Positions 51,031 through 62,632 of a stretch of DNA of 64,000 bases are shown here, piece after piece. Location of the stretch: contig CM049306.1 in assembly GCA_026874595.1 (NCBI GenBank), forward strand, positions 634,019 through 698,018. Reading direction: 5' to 3'. The DNA is from Sipunculus nudus. Lineage: Eukaryota; Annelida; Sipuncula; Golfingiida; Sipunculidae. The notes under the pieces are model-generated. The model worked only from the letters and a program-made list of their open reading frames with translations, did no database searches and was not told where the DNA came from. Both the position numbers and the translations under genes were made by a program. Positions within the stretch are counted from its first letter, which is position 1, and the number at the start of each line of letters is the position of its first letter.

Positions 51031-54000
51031 TTGTGACAGTGACAATCTTGTGACGCACACCCTTTATACTTGCTTGTAAATTTGCTTGGGACAGTCCGTG
51101 CCATGTTTTCGACATATTTGTGACAGTGACAATCTTGTGACACACACCCCTTATGCTTGCTTATAAATTTGCTTGGGACAGTCTGTGCCATGTTTGTGAC
51201 AATCCAGTGACAGTGACAATCTTGTGACACACTCCCTTTCTCCTTGCTTGTAAATTTGCTTGGAAAGATCTGTGCCATGTTTGTGACATGCTTGTGACAG
51301 TGACAATCTTGTGACACACTCCCTTTATGCTTGCTTATAAATTTCCTTGGGAGAGTCTGTGTCATGTTTGTGACAGTGACAATCCTGTGACACACACCCT
51401 TTATGCTTGCTTATAAATTTGCCTGGGAAAGTCTCTGCCATGTTTCGGACATGTTTGTGACAGTGACAATCTTGTGACGCACACCCTTTATACTTGCTTG
51501 TAAATTTGCTTGGGAGAGTCTGTGCCATGTTTGCGACATGTTTCTGACAGTGACAATCTTGAGAAACACATCCTTTATGCTTCCATATAAATTTTCTTGG
51601 GACAGTCTGTGCCATGTTTGTGACAATCTTGTGACAGTGACAATCTTGTGACACACTCCCTTTATACTTGCTTATAAATTTACTTGGGACAGTCTGTGCC
51701 ATGTTTGTGAAATCTTGTGACAGTGACAATCTTGTGACACACCCCCTTCATACTGGCTTGTAAATCTGCGTGGGAAAGTCTTTCCCATTTTTGTGACAGT
51801 GACAATCTTGTGACACACACTCTTTATACCTGCTTGTAAATTTGCTTCGGGATGTCTGTAACATGTTTGTGACAGTGACAATCTTGTGACGCACATCCTT
51901 TATGCTTGCTTATAAATTTACTTGGGTCAGTCTGTGCCATGTTTGTGACAATCCTGTGACAGTGACAATCTTATGACACAGTCCCTTTATGCTTGCTTAT
52001 AAATTTGCTTGGGAGAGTCTGTGTCATGTTTGTGACAATCTTGTGGCAGTGACAATCTTGTGACACACACCCTTTATACTTGCTTGTAAATTAGCTTGGG
52101 AAAGTCTTTGCCATGTTTGTGACAGTGACAATCTTGTGACACACATCCTTTATGCTTGCTTATAAATTAGCTTGGGACTGTTTGCCCCATGTCTGTGACA
52201 ATCTTGTGACAGTGACAATCTTGTGACATTCTCCCTTTCTATTTGCTTGTAAATTTGCTTGAGAAAGTCTGTGCCATGATTGTGATATGTTTGTGACAGT
52301 GATAATCTTGTGACGCACATCCTTTATGTTTGCTTATAAATTTGCTTGGGACAACCTGTGCCATGTTTGCGACATGTTTGTGACAGTGACAATCTTGTGA
52401 CACACACCTTTTATGCTTGCTTATAAATTTGCTTGGGACAGTCTGTCCCATGTCTCTGACAATCTTGTGACAGTGACAATCTTCATATGCCATGTTTGTG
52501 ACCATCTTGTGACAGTGACAATCTTGAGACACACTCCCTTTCTACTTGCTTGTAAATTTTCTTGGGAAAGTCTGTGCTATGTTTGCGACATGTTTGTGAC
52601 AGTGACAATCTTGTGACACACCCTTTATGCTTGCTTATAAAAAATTTGCTTGGGAGTCTGTGGCTTGTTTGGGACAATCTTGTGAAAGTGACAATCTTGT
52701 GACGCACACCCTTTATACTTGCTTGTAAATTTGCTTGGGAGAGTCTTTGCCATGTTTGTGACAGTGACAATCCTGTGACACACACCCTTTATGCTTGCTT
52801 ATAAATTTGCTTGGGAAAGTCTCTGCCATGTTTGTAACAATCTTTTGACAGTGACAATCTTGTGACACACTCCCTTTATACTTGCTTGTAAATTTGCTTC
52901 TGAAAGTCTTTGCCATGTTTGTGACAGTGACAATCTTGTGACACAAACTCTTTATACTTGCTTGTAAATTTGAGACTGGAAGTCTTTGCCATGTTTGTAA
53001 CATGTTTGTGACAGTGAAAATCTTGTGACGCACATCCTTTATGTTTGCTTAAAAATTTGCTTGGGACAGTCTGTGGCATGTTTGTGACAATCTTGTGACA
53101 GTGACAATCTTGTGACACACTCCCTTTATACTTGCTTGTAAATTTGCTCGGGAAAGTCTGTGTCATGTTTGTGACAATCTTGTGACAGTGACAATCTTGT
53201 AACACACTCTCTTTATACTTGCTTGTAAATTTCCTCGGGAAAGTCTGTGTCATGTTTGTGACAATCTTGTGACAGTGACAATCTTGTGACGCAAACCCTT
53301 TATACTTGCTTGTAAATTTGCTTGGGAGAGTCTATGCCATGTTTGTGACAGTGACAATCCTGTGACACACACCCTTTATGCTTGCTTATAAATTTGCCTG
53401 GGAAAGTCTCTGCCATGTTTGGGACATGTTTGTGACAGTGACAATCTTGTGACGCACACCCTTTATACTTGCTTGTAAATTTGCTTGGGACAGTCCGTGC
53501 CATGTTTTCGACATATTTGTGACAGTGACAATCTTGTGACACACACCCCTTATCCTTGCTTATAAATTTGCTTGGGACAGTCTGTGCCATGTTTGTGACA
53601 ATCCAGTGACAGTGACAATCTTGTGACACACTCCCTTTCTCCTTGCTTGTAAATTTGCTTGGAAAGATCTGTGCCATGTTTGTGACATGCTTGTGACAGT
53701 GACAATCTTGTGACACACTCCCTTTATGCTTGCTTATAAATTTGCTTGGGAGAGTCTGTGTCATGTTTGTGACAATCTTGTGGCAGTGACAATCTTGTGA
53801 CACACACCCTTTATACTTGCTTGTAAATTTGCTTGGGACAGTCTGTGCAATGTTTGTGACAATCTTGTGACAGTGACAATCTTGTGACACACTCCCTATA
53901 TACTTGCTTGTAAATTTCCTCGGGAAAGTCTGTGTAATGTTTGTAACAATCTTGTGACAGTGACAATCTTGTGACACACTACCTTTGTACTTACTTGTAA

Positions 54001-55250
54001 ATTTGCTTGGGAAGGTCTGTGCAATATTTGTGACAGTGACAATCTTGTAAAACACACCCTTTTAACTTGCTTATAAATTTGCTTTGGAAAGTCTGTGGCG
54101 TGTTTGCGACTTGTGTGTGACAGTGACAATCTTATGACACACACCCTTTATGCTTGCTTAAAAATTTGCTTCGGAGAGTCTGTGCCATGTTTGTGACAAT
54201 CTTGTAACAGTGACAATCTTGTAACACACTCCCTTTATACTTGCTTGTAAATTTGCTTGGGACAATCTGTGCCATGTTTGCGACATGTTTGTGACAGTGA
54301 CAATCTTGTGACACACATCCTTTATGCTTGCTTATCAATTTGCTTAGGACTGTCTGCACCATGTCTGTGACAATCTTGTGACAGGGACAATCTTGTGACA
54401 TACTCCCTTTCTACTTGCTTGTAAATTGGCTTGGAACAATCTGTGCCATGTTTTCGACATGTTTGTGACAGTGACAATCTTGTAACACACACCCTTTATG
54501 CTTGCTTATAAATTTGCTTGGGACAGTCTGTCCCATGTCTGTGACAATCTTGTGACAGTGACAATCTTGCTGTGCCATGTTTGTGACAATCTTGTGACAG
54601 TGACAATCTTGTGACACACTCCCTTTCTACTTGCTTGTAAATTTGCTTGGGAAAGTCTGTGTTATGTTTGCGACATGTTTGTGACAGTGACAATCTTGTG
54701 ACACACACCCTTTATGCTTGCTTATAAAAAATTTGCTTGGGAGTCTGTGGCTTGTTTGGGACAATCTTGTGACGAACACCCTTTATACTTGCTTGTAAAT
54801 TTGCTTTGGGAGAGTCTTTGCCATGTTTGTGACAGTGACAATCCTGTGACACACACCCTTTATGCTTGATTATAAATTTGCCTGGGAAAGTCTCTGCCAT
54901 GTTTGGGACATGTTTGTGACAGTGACAATCTTGTGACGCACACTCTTTATACTTGCTTGTAAATTTGCTTGGGACAGTTTGTGCCATGTTTGCGACATGT
55001 TTCTGACAGTGAAAATCTTGTGAAACCCATCCTTTATGCTTGCATATAAATTTTCTTGGGACAGTCTGTGCCATGTTTCTGACAATCTTGTGACAGTTAC
55101 AATCTTGTGACACACTCCCTTTATACTTGCTTATAAATTTACTTGGGACAGTCTGTGCCATGTTTGTGAAATCTTGTGACAGTGACAATCTTGTGACACA
55201 CCCCCTTCATACTTGCTTGTAAATCTGCGTGGGAAAGTCTTTACCATTTT
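51031..55250. repeat. Higher-order satellite block, copy 2 (4,220 bp)
   Basis: Head-to-tail copy of 46811-51030. After it the sequence departs (T for C at 55265, then different units). Confidence 0.9.
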
Positions 55251-56361
55251 TTGTGACAGTGACAATCTTGTGATGCACACCCTTTATACTTGCTTGTAAA
55301 TTTGCTTGGGAGAGTCTTTGCCATGTTTGTGACAGTGACAATCCTGTGACACACACCCTTTATGCTTGCTTATAAATTTGCTTGGGAAAGTCTCTGCCAT
55401 GTTTGTAACAATCTTGTGACAGTGACAATCTTGTGACACACTCCCTTTATACTTGCTTGTAAATTTGCTTCTGAAAGTCTTTGCCATGTTTGTGACAGTG
55501 ACAATCTTGTGACACAAACTCTTTATACTTGGTTGTAAATTTGAGACTGAAAGTCTTTGCCATGTTTGTAACATGTTTGTGACAGTGACAATCTTGTGAC
55601 GCACATCCTTTATGTTTGCTTATAAATTTGCTTGGGACAGTCTGTGCCATGTTTGTGACAATCTTGTGACAGTGACAATCTTGTGACACACTCCAGTTAA
55701 ACTTGCTTTGAATTTGCTTTGGAAAGTCTGTGGCATGTTTGCGACTTGTGTGTGACAGTGACAATCTTATGACACACACCCTTTATGCTTGGTTAAAAAA
55801 TTTGCTTGGGAGAGTCTGTGCCATGTTTGTGACAATCTTGTAACAGTGACAATCTTGTAACACACTCCCTTTATACTTGCTTGTAAATTTGCTTGGGACA
55901 ATCTGTGCCATGTTTGCGTCATGTTTGTGACAGTGACAATCTTGTGACACACATCCTTTATGCTTGCTTATAAATTTGCTTAGGACTGTCTGCACCATGT
56001 CTGTGACAATCTTGTGACAGTGACAATCTTGTGACACACTCCCTTTCTACTTGCTTGTAAATTTGCTTGGGAGAGTCTTTGCCATTTTTGTGACAGTGAC
56101 AATCTTGTGACACACACTCTTTATACCTGCTTGTAAATTTGCTTCGGAAAGTCTGTAACATGTTTGTGACAGTGACAATCTTGTGACGCACATCTTTTAT
56201 GCTTGCTTATCAATTTACTTGGGTCAGTCTGTGCCATGTTTGTGACAATCTTGTGACTGTGACAATCTTGTGACACACTCCCTTTATACTTGCTTGTAAA
56301 TTTGCTCGGGAAAAGCTGTGCCATGTTCGTGGCAATGTTGTGACAGTGACAATCTTGTGAC

Positions 56362-57487
56362 TGTCACACGGTACTCCGTGTGGTTCCAGGTTGTTTAAAT
56401 ATGATAGAGCATTTTGATGTAAATTAAATCTGACTGCGGAAGGACACCCTGGTGCAAGTACACTCACGCCCAAAAAGTGAAACAACACCTTTTAACAGAA
56501 ACAATATAATTAAAAGAAAAGATATGGCAAACGTTATACTCACACTATCATAGCAAAGTAAATACCATCACAGCTCTGGAGTATTTCCTATTAACTTACA
56601 GGAACAACTCGGGACACATAAAAGAGTCATATGACACACGTAAACACAAAGTTCTCCTCTGGGTGACGACACAGACGCTGCATTAACAACACAACACACG
56701 AACAAGGAAGGTCTTTACGGCGCCCGCGAATCCAGTATCGCTCCAGTGAATATATTCAATACGCCGATAGTCCGTTCAATCTGTCCGGCCTATGGCACGT
56801 GCACAGGCGTACGGCTCCAATCTGCCAAACGATCAGCAGTCAGGCTTCCGCCCCGCGTGGTCGATCCCGTAAACCACCCTACCTTCAGGACTCGGTGGTC
56901 CTGATACAAACAGTCTTACACAATCCATAGATTTCAGGTCCTGACAGCATGAGTATTCCCTCGTGGAATATCACTGACCTGTTGCCGGCCCGGTACGTAG
57001 GATCCGGCCCTCCACTGAGACATCTGAACGCGTGGACAATAGTCTATTTTCCCGACGACTAAAAGCAGTTAATGGGCAACTTACACCCGCAACGAAGTCT
57101 GCACCAAGGTTTCTGTCGGCTAACACTTGTCGACTGCCAGTACTTTCCCAGTACGCGACTCTGAGGAGACTTCGTCCCGCTACCTCGTCATGACATCAAC
57201 AGCACCTCCGTACACACGCAGTTTTTAACAGATATTCCCCCCGTTCCGCCCCTTTTGGGGTCTTATATAGTGATGCACCCGGTCAACCCCTGGCCTAGCC
57301 AATCAGCGCCAAGCTTACCCTCCGAACTACATTCCCGCCATTCCTAAACCCGGCGCACACCCGCTTACGACATACAAAAGAACCTGAATTAAACCTGTTC
57401 TCTAAATTGGCTTGTCACCTCTCTCTGGTGACATCACTAACCCAATTAAAAGAAAGTACACCGCATTGTCACCATTCCCTGGTGACA
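56362..57487 (-). repeat. 3' LTR of the Gmr1-like element
   Basis: 1,126 bp. On the plus strand it starts TGTCACACGG and ends CTGGTGACA. Confidence 0.95.
57413..57487 (-). repeat. Paired palindromes at the LTR edge
   Basis: Two 21-bp segments (57413-57433 and 57467-57487) each have perfect 7-bp arms TGTCACC and GGTGACA around a 7-bp loop. The outer one forms the LTR terminus itself. Both are also present in the other LTR. Confidence 0.8.
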
Positions 57488-57502
57488 TCACTCCCCCCTA
57501 AA
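57488..57502 (-). other. Polypurine tract
   Basis: On the minus strand the bases just before the 3' LTR read TAGGGGGGAGTGA, a purine-rich primer site for plus-strand synthesis. Confidence 0.75.
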
Positions 57503-57584
57503 GAAGAAAATCGCAGTATTTTCTTATCGCCTTTCCAGAAATCAAACTTCCTACATTTAATCTATTTCAAATCTGGAATGAACA

Positions 57585-57609
57585 CACACATATATATATA
57601 TATATATAC
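57585..57609. repeat. CA/TA microsatellite in the element 3' UTR
   Basis: A short alternating CA then TA tract lies between the end of pol and the purine tract. Confidence 0.85.
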
Positions 57610-57633
57610 GTTATGTAAACGAGACTTGTCGTT

Positions 57634-60600
57634 TTAGTTTTCTGGCATCCTGCTAAGAAAATCTGGGCCATGGTTCAATTTGCCTGCAATTGACTCGATA
57701 TCGAATCAAACTCTTGCAGGAACAAGGCCCACCTCATGACTCTTTTGTTAACACACTTAGATTTGTTGATACATTGCAGTGGCTTGTGGTCAGTCTGTAT
57801 GGTGAAAGACCTGCAAGACAGATACATTTCAAATTTCCGCACTGACCACACGATGGCCAGACATTCTCTTTCTATAGCGGAATAGTTCCGCTCCCTCGCA
57901 AGTAACTTCCGACTCGCGTATGCAACAGGATGCATGACGCCTTCATGCTCCTGTAAGAGGATGCTACCTATTCCGATGTCGGACGCATCACACCGGACTA
58001 CGAACTGCTTGCTGAAATCTGGCTGCCGTAGGATAGGAGGCTCGGCTAATTTAGCCTTCAGAGTGCGATAGGCCTTCTCGTGTATGTACTCCCAGTTTAG
58101 CTTGCTGGGCTGACGCTTCCGGGTCATATCGGTCAGCGGAACCGCAATTTCTGCGTAGTTCGGTACGAACTTTCTATAATATCCGGTCAGCCCTAAAAAC
58201 GCTCGTAAGGCCTTCTTTGTTGTCGGTCGCTCTGAGGCCTCTATCTTCCGCAACAAGGCAGGATTCGCGGCTAAATACCCTGAGCCGACTAGATGGCCAA
58301 GAAATTCTAGGTTACGGTAACCGACAAAGGTTTTCATGGGCTTTGCCGCGAGATTCGCACGTTCGAGCCTGGTCAATACCTCCGTGAGCACTTTAAGGTG
58401 GTCTTCCCACGTTTCTGTGTGAACTAACACATCGTCGATATAACAAACTACGTTCGGGAGGCCCCCGAGTACCTTACGCATCATCCGTGTAAAAACGGCA
58501 CCGGCCGTCACAAGACCGAAAGGCATTACCCGAAACTGGTAGTGCCCATCTGGCGTTACGAATGCGGTCTTGTTTTTCGCGTCCACGGCCAACGGAATTT
58601 GCCAGTAGCCCTTCGTTAAGTCGATTTTCGTGAAAAACCGACTCTGTGCTATTTCCGCAAACAGGGCCTCCGGATCTGGCATCGGTTCCGGATCAAACAC
58701 CACTGACCGGTTCAGGCGACGGAAATCAATTACAAACCTAATTTTGCCATCTGGCTTGCGCAGCATAATGCACGGAGAAGCATAGCACGATTCAGACTTC
58801 CCGATAACGCCTAACTTCAGCATATCGCTGATCTCGGAGCGCATGGTCTCCCGCAACTCGTAAGGAACTCGGTATGGTTTGGAATGCACTGGTGCATCTG
58901 ACGTGAGTTTGATATCGCACTCTATAACGTCTGTGAGTTTGGGAACGTCAGTAAATACGTTTGCATGTTTGCGTAATAAATCGCGTGCCTCGCGTTTCTG
59001 CTTTCGGCTTAATTCTGGATTAACATGCACGTGATTTTCATTTTCTCTCCTCACCGTAGAGGGGAATGACTCAAACGAGGCCTCCTCCAGTCCCTCTTCG
59101 CTACCGGATTCGGAATATTCGGATTCCGAATGAGAGCTGTCCGGGTCGGAACTAGCTTCTGTCTCTAGCGTGACGGCTGACAGAAGGTGCTGGGGCTTCG
59201 CTCTGGTTATATACCACTTGAGCATGTTAACGTGGAATGTTTTGATTTTGTTTCCGACACGGATTCGATAGTCCAGATCACCGACTTTCGCAACCACGGG
59301 GTACGGCCCTTGCCACTGTACTAGTAACTTGTTGCGATCTGTTGGGAGAAGTAACAAAACGTCATCCCCGATCTCAAACGTCCGAGTACGCTTACCCAGG
59401 TTGTAATTTCGTTTGTACCGATTAGCCGATTTCTCCATGGCCTCCCGAGCTAATGTACACGTATAACTGAGCTTATCTTTGAGGTCTAAGACGTACTGAT
59501 ACGTGGTTTTCGTTATCGCGTCCTTTTCGCTCTTTGTCCACAAGTCCCGTAAGATCCGCACAGGACCCCGTACTACCCGACCGTAGAGCAATTCGAAGGG
59601 CGAAAACCCGGTAATCTCGTGTGGCGTCTCACGATATGCAAAGAGCACCGCACTTAAGTATCGATCCCAGTCTCTGGGTCTTTCAGAGCACATTCGTTTG
59701 AGCATTAACTTGAGAGTTCCGTTAAATCTCTCGACCATGCCGTTGCACATCGGATGGTACGGCGTTGTAGTCAGTTGCCTGATCGATAGCAAACGGCTGA
59801 CTTCTTTCATGAGATCCGACGTGAACTGGCTACCCATGTCGGTAAGAACTTCCGTAGGAACCCCTACACGCGAGTACACATCGACCAATGCCTCCGCGAT
59901 CGTCACCGTATCGATGTTTTTGAGCGCTATCGCCTCCGGGTACCGAGTCGCATAATCTATTATGGTCAAGATGTAGCGGTTACCGTTGTCCGACGCCGGA
60001 TGGATCGGTCCGACCAGATCCATGGAAATTCTGCAAAAAGGCTCGTCGATCAGGGGCATCTTACCGAGAGTGGCCCCAGGCACTCTGCCTTTTGGTGTAG
60101 TTTTCTGACAAACGTGACATGACCGACAGTTTTGTACTACGTCATCGTACATGCCCTTCCAATAGAACTGGGCTCTAATCCGTTCATGCGTACGGTCAAT
60201 GCCTTGGTGTCCCGCCATTATTGCCTCATGGGCCATTTTCATCACATCCGGTCGCAATATGATGGGCACTACTACACGCGAACCGTCGAGATTACCTTGT
60301 TTATCTCTAACTAACCTTACCAAGAAACCGTCTTTGACTTGGAATGTGCTCCCGCTAGCGTTGTCCGATCTAGCACTCCTCCAACACGGATCTAAGGATT
60401 TATCGTCCTCCTGGGCTTTCAGAAACTCCCCGGGACTTACATTCGCGACAGGGCTAGTAACGCTGAGGCCCTGTAAAGGGTTTTCACGTCTACGTTTCGC
60501 AGCCCGAGTCTCAACGGCCGATGTTACTTCAACGGGCGTTTCCACATTGCTACGCACCGCACCCGCAGCCGGTGATCCCCACGAGGGATCAGGATCATTC

Positions 60601-60818
60601 GGATCCCGTGCTCCGGTGACGTTGCCTATCGCCAAGTCGCATACAGCATCTTTTATTACCATAGCCTCAATCGAGCCTACAAAATACGGACATTCCACTT
60701 TAATGTCGGCTGTACGGAATCGTCTCACGGTGCCATCGAACAATTTACATTCGACCTCTTTTCCGGTGTACTGGTCCGCCGAACTAACGTATCGCGAACG
60801 CCTGCCGATGAACAACAA
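57634..60818 (-). pseudogene. pol: pol: protease end, integrase, RT, RNase H (Gmr1 order)
   Basis: Open for 1,047 codons (60818 to 57675). Residues 14-70 are the distal protease. Integrase follows: zinc ligands H197, H204, C234, C237; D267 (ISMDLVGPI), D327 (LTDMGSQF) and E363 (GMVERFN) with 35 residues between the last two; GPY module near 480-540 (WQGPYPVVAKVG). After an acidic Ser/Glu linker (550-600) comes RT: D733 in KIDLTKGYWQI, VMPFGLVTAGAVF, and YIDD at 793-796. RNase H has D944, E983 and D1010. RNA is copied by RT/RH and the cDNA inserted by integrase. Two lesions: this frame is offset from gag-protease near 60790, and a one-base shift near 57690 puts the last codons, ending at 57634, out of frame. 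All integrase, RT and RNase H active residues are intact. Confidence 0.93.
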
Positions 60819-62032
60819 TCACGTAAGATCTTGGCTGGTTGACCATTCACGATCCCATCACATATGGGCAGACTTAACGCGGACCCCTGCCAAGACATTA
60901 ATCCGAATGTCTTGCGTTCACCTCCCGAATTTTGATTCTCCGACTTAACCGATTCAGTCCATATCTCTCCGCTTATGGCGGACAGTGTCTCAGCGGTCCG
61001 TTTAGGCTTAGACACTTGACCGTCCTGAGATTCTGAACCGCGCTGCTCTACCACAGCGTGTAAGGCTTGTGGGCTAGACCTAGGCCCTGGCCTATTACCG
61101 GATTGCCTACATTCCCGAGCTACGTGCCCTAATCCGTTGCACTTAAAACAACGAATACCCCCGGAAGACTTTACTACCGGAGTACGCCCTACGCGCTCCG
61201 TTTCGCGAGTGGTTTTTATCTGAGCTATCGGTGGCCCCGATCCCGATTTCTGAGGACTGCTCTTCGGACTAATCATAAAGCTATATAGACCATGGGCAGC
61301 TGTGTATCGCTCGGCCGTATCCGCCATAGCACCTATGCTCTTACACTGTCTCTCCTTAATAAAGACGGCTAGGTCTTTGCCGCAACAGTTTAAAAACTGT
61401 TCACGCAACAGCAGGTCAATCAACTGGTCAAAATCACGTTTTACGCCTGCCAATTCTATCCACCGATCTAAATATCCGCTCAACCGCACCGCAAACTGAC
61501 CGGGGGTCTCACTCCGATCCGGCCTACACGTACGAAATTTGTATCTGTACCCCTCCTCTGTCATCTGGTATCGCCTAAGCAATTCGAGTTTTAATTTGTC
61601 GTAATCCATTGCATCCTCTGTGGTTAACTGTGCGTACGCATCAAGCGCTTTACCGCGTAACAACGAACTCAGATGTAGAGCCCAAGTCTTTTTTGGATAA
61701 CCTTGACACGACACAACTCGCTCAAACCTCTCGAGAAACGCATCTAACCGATCGCGTTGCTCATCAAAAGCCGGAAGCTTAAATTTCGGAAGCGTTTCAG
61801 ACGGGTTACTATTACTGCGCTCTACTGGCTGTGAAGCCTGAATTTGTAACTTTTTTAACTCGAACTCGCGCTCGCGTTCCCTCTCGGCTACCCTTGCATC
61901 CCGTTCAGCATCTTCCCGTTGCTTCGCTTCTACTACCGCTAAACGCTTAGAAACGAAATCCTGCAACGCCTCACCTGTATAACCTAACGCCTGTCCGCAT
62001 TCAATTACGGACTTCATCGGATCCATGGCCAT
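60725..62032 (-). pseudogene. gag: gag and protease start of the Gmr1-like element
   Basis: The first ATG is at 62032 (MAMDPMKSV); the open frame ends at 60725. A charged coiled-coil-like stretch (about residues 25-65) precedes a capsid region with FKLPAFDEQRDRLDAFLERF, LRGKALDAYAQL and LLRRYQMTEEGYRYKFR. One zinc knuckle CFKCNGLGHVAREC lies near residues 295-308. The protease begins at LPICDGIVNGQPAKILRD, but where aspartic proteases have D-T/S-G the sequence reads R-D-C-C-S-S, so the catalytic triplet appears lost by a small deletion. A few codons later the protease passes into the pol frame. Gag would form particles and bind RNA; without the protease the polyprotein could not be matured by this copy itself. 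Confidence 0.9.
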
Positions 62033-62612
62033 TGCTAGCCCTAATGACAATCACGAGAAAACACGCTAAGTTTACAGAAAAAAAAAATTTATAAGCGACG
62101 TAGCCGAAAAAATGGTAAATACAAGTCACATCAACCGCAGTAAAAGATCTTAAACGATACGCAGAGATACGCCCACGTTAAAACGACGGACGGAAGGATT
62201 GTTTCACAGAACATGTGGCCGTGGTGCCAGTTGCATGAAATCAGAAGGAGTTACTCACCTGTTTTGAGGCTTCACCATCCCTTATGACCACATAAACCAC
62301 TGATTAAATAAACCTTTTCTACAGCTGAGCCTCAGCTCAACAATCACGGACTGACATTTGTAAATAACCTAACTAACCTCTGAAGACTTTGTACATGACA
62401 AATAGTTATCCCATACATGTGTCGAGTGCACGAACCAGGTGTCACAGGATAATCAGCCTAGAATGTAACTTTAAAATCAGTTGTAATTCTATTACAAGGA
62501 TCTAAGAACACAAAATACGTCGGCTAAATACGGCAAATTCTGACACTTTAACAATACGTGTACACAGACTAAAGCTTATACATGTGCTCAATCTGAACTA
62601 AATTTCGTGTCA
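62033..62612 (-). other. 5' leader of the Gmr1-like element
   Basis: About 580 bp of non-coding sequence lies between the primer site and gag, with an A9-type run near 62079. It would include the RNA packaging region by position only. Confidence 0.6.
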
Positions 62613-62613
62613 A

Positions 62614-62630
62614 TCCTGGCACGCTCGCCA
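62614..62630 (-). other. Primer-binding site
   Basis: Two bases inside the 5' LTR the minus strand reads TGGCGAGCGTGCCAGGA, which fits a tRNA 3' end in ...TCGCCA. I cannot assign the tRNA. Confidence 0.7.
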
Positions 62631-62632
62631 AA

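Larger units (their letters stand above)
40574..56361. repeat. Satellite array of 76- and 87-bp units
   Basis: About 15.8 kb of tandem units, on the order of 190. Each has the core GACAATCTTGTGACACACAC, then CCTTTATGCTTGCTTATAAA, TTTGCTTGGGACAGTCTGTG and CCATGTTTGTGACAGT. The short form is 76 bp. The long forms are 87 bp because of 11 extra bases before the closing GACAGT, either AATCTTGTGAC (a copy of the unit start) or a GCGACATGTTT variant. Since 87 is divisible by three, runs of long units leave minus-strand frames of up to 284 codons (repeating QDCHCHKxVTNMAQT). These end wherever a 76-bp unit or point change shifts frame, and none has a gene-like context. Confidence 0.95.

Noticed and set aside
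40574-56361. A CRISPR-like array
   Set aside because: There are no unique spacers between constant repeats: whole units are repeated, their length is too great, and the genome is eukaryotic.
59698-59955. Plus-strand frames opposite the Gmr1-like pol
   Set aside because: They are shadows of the long minus-strand pol frame without their own features.
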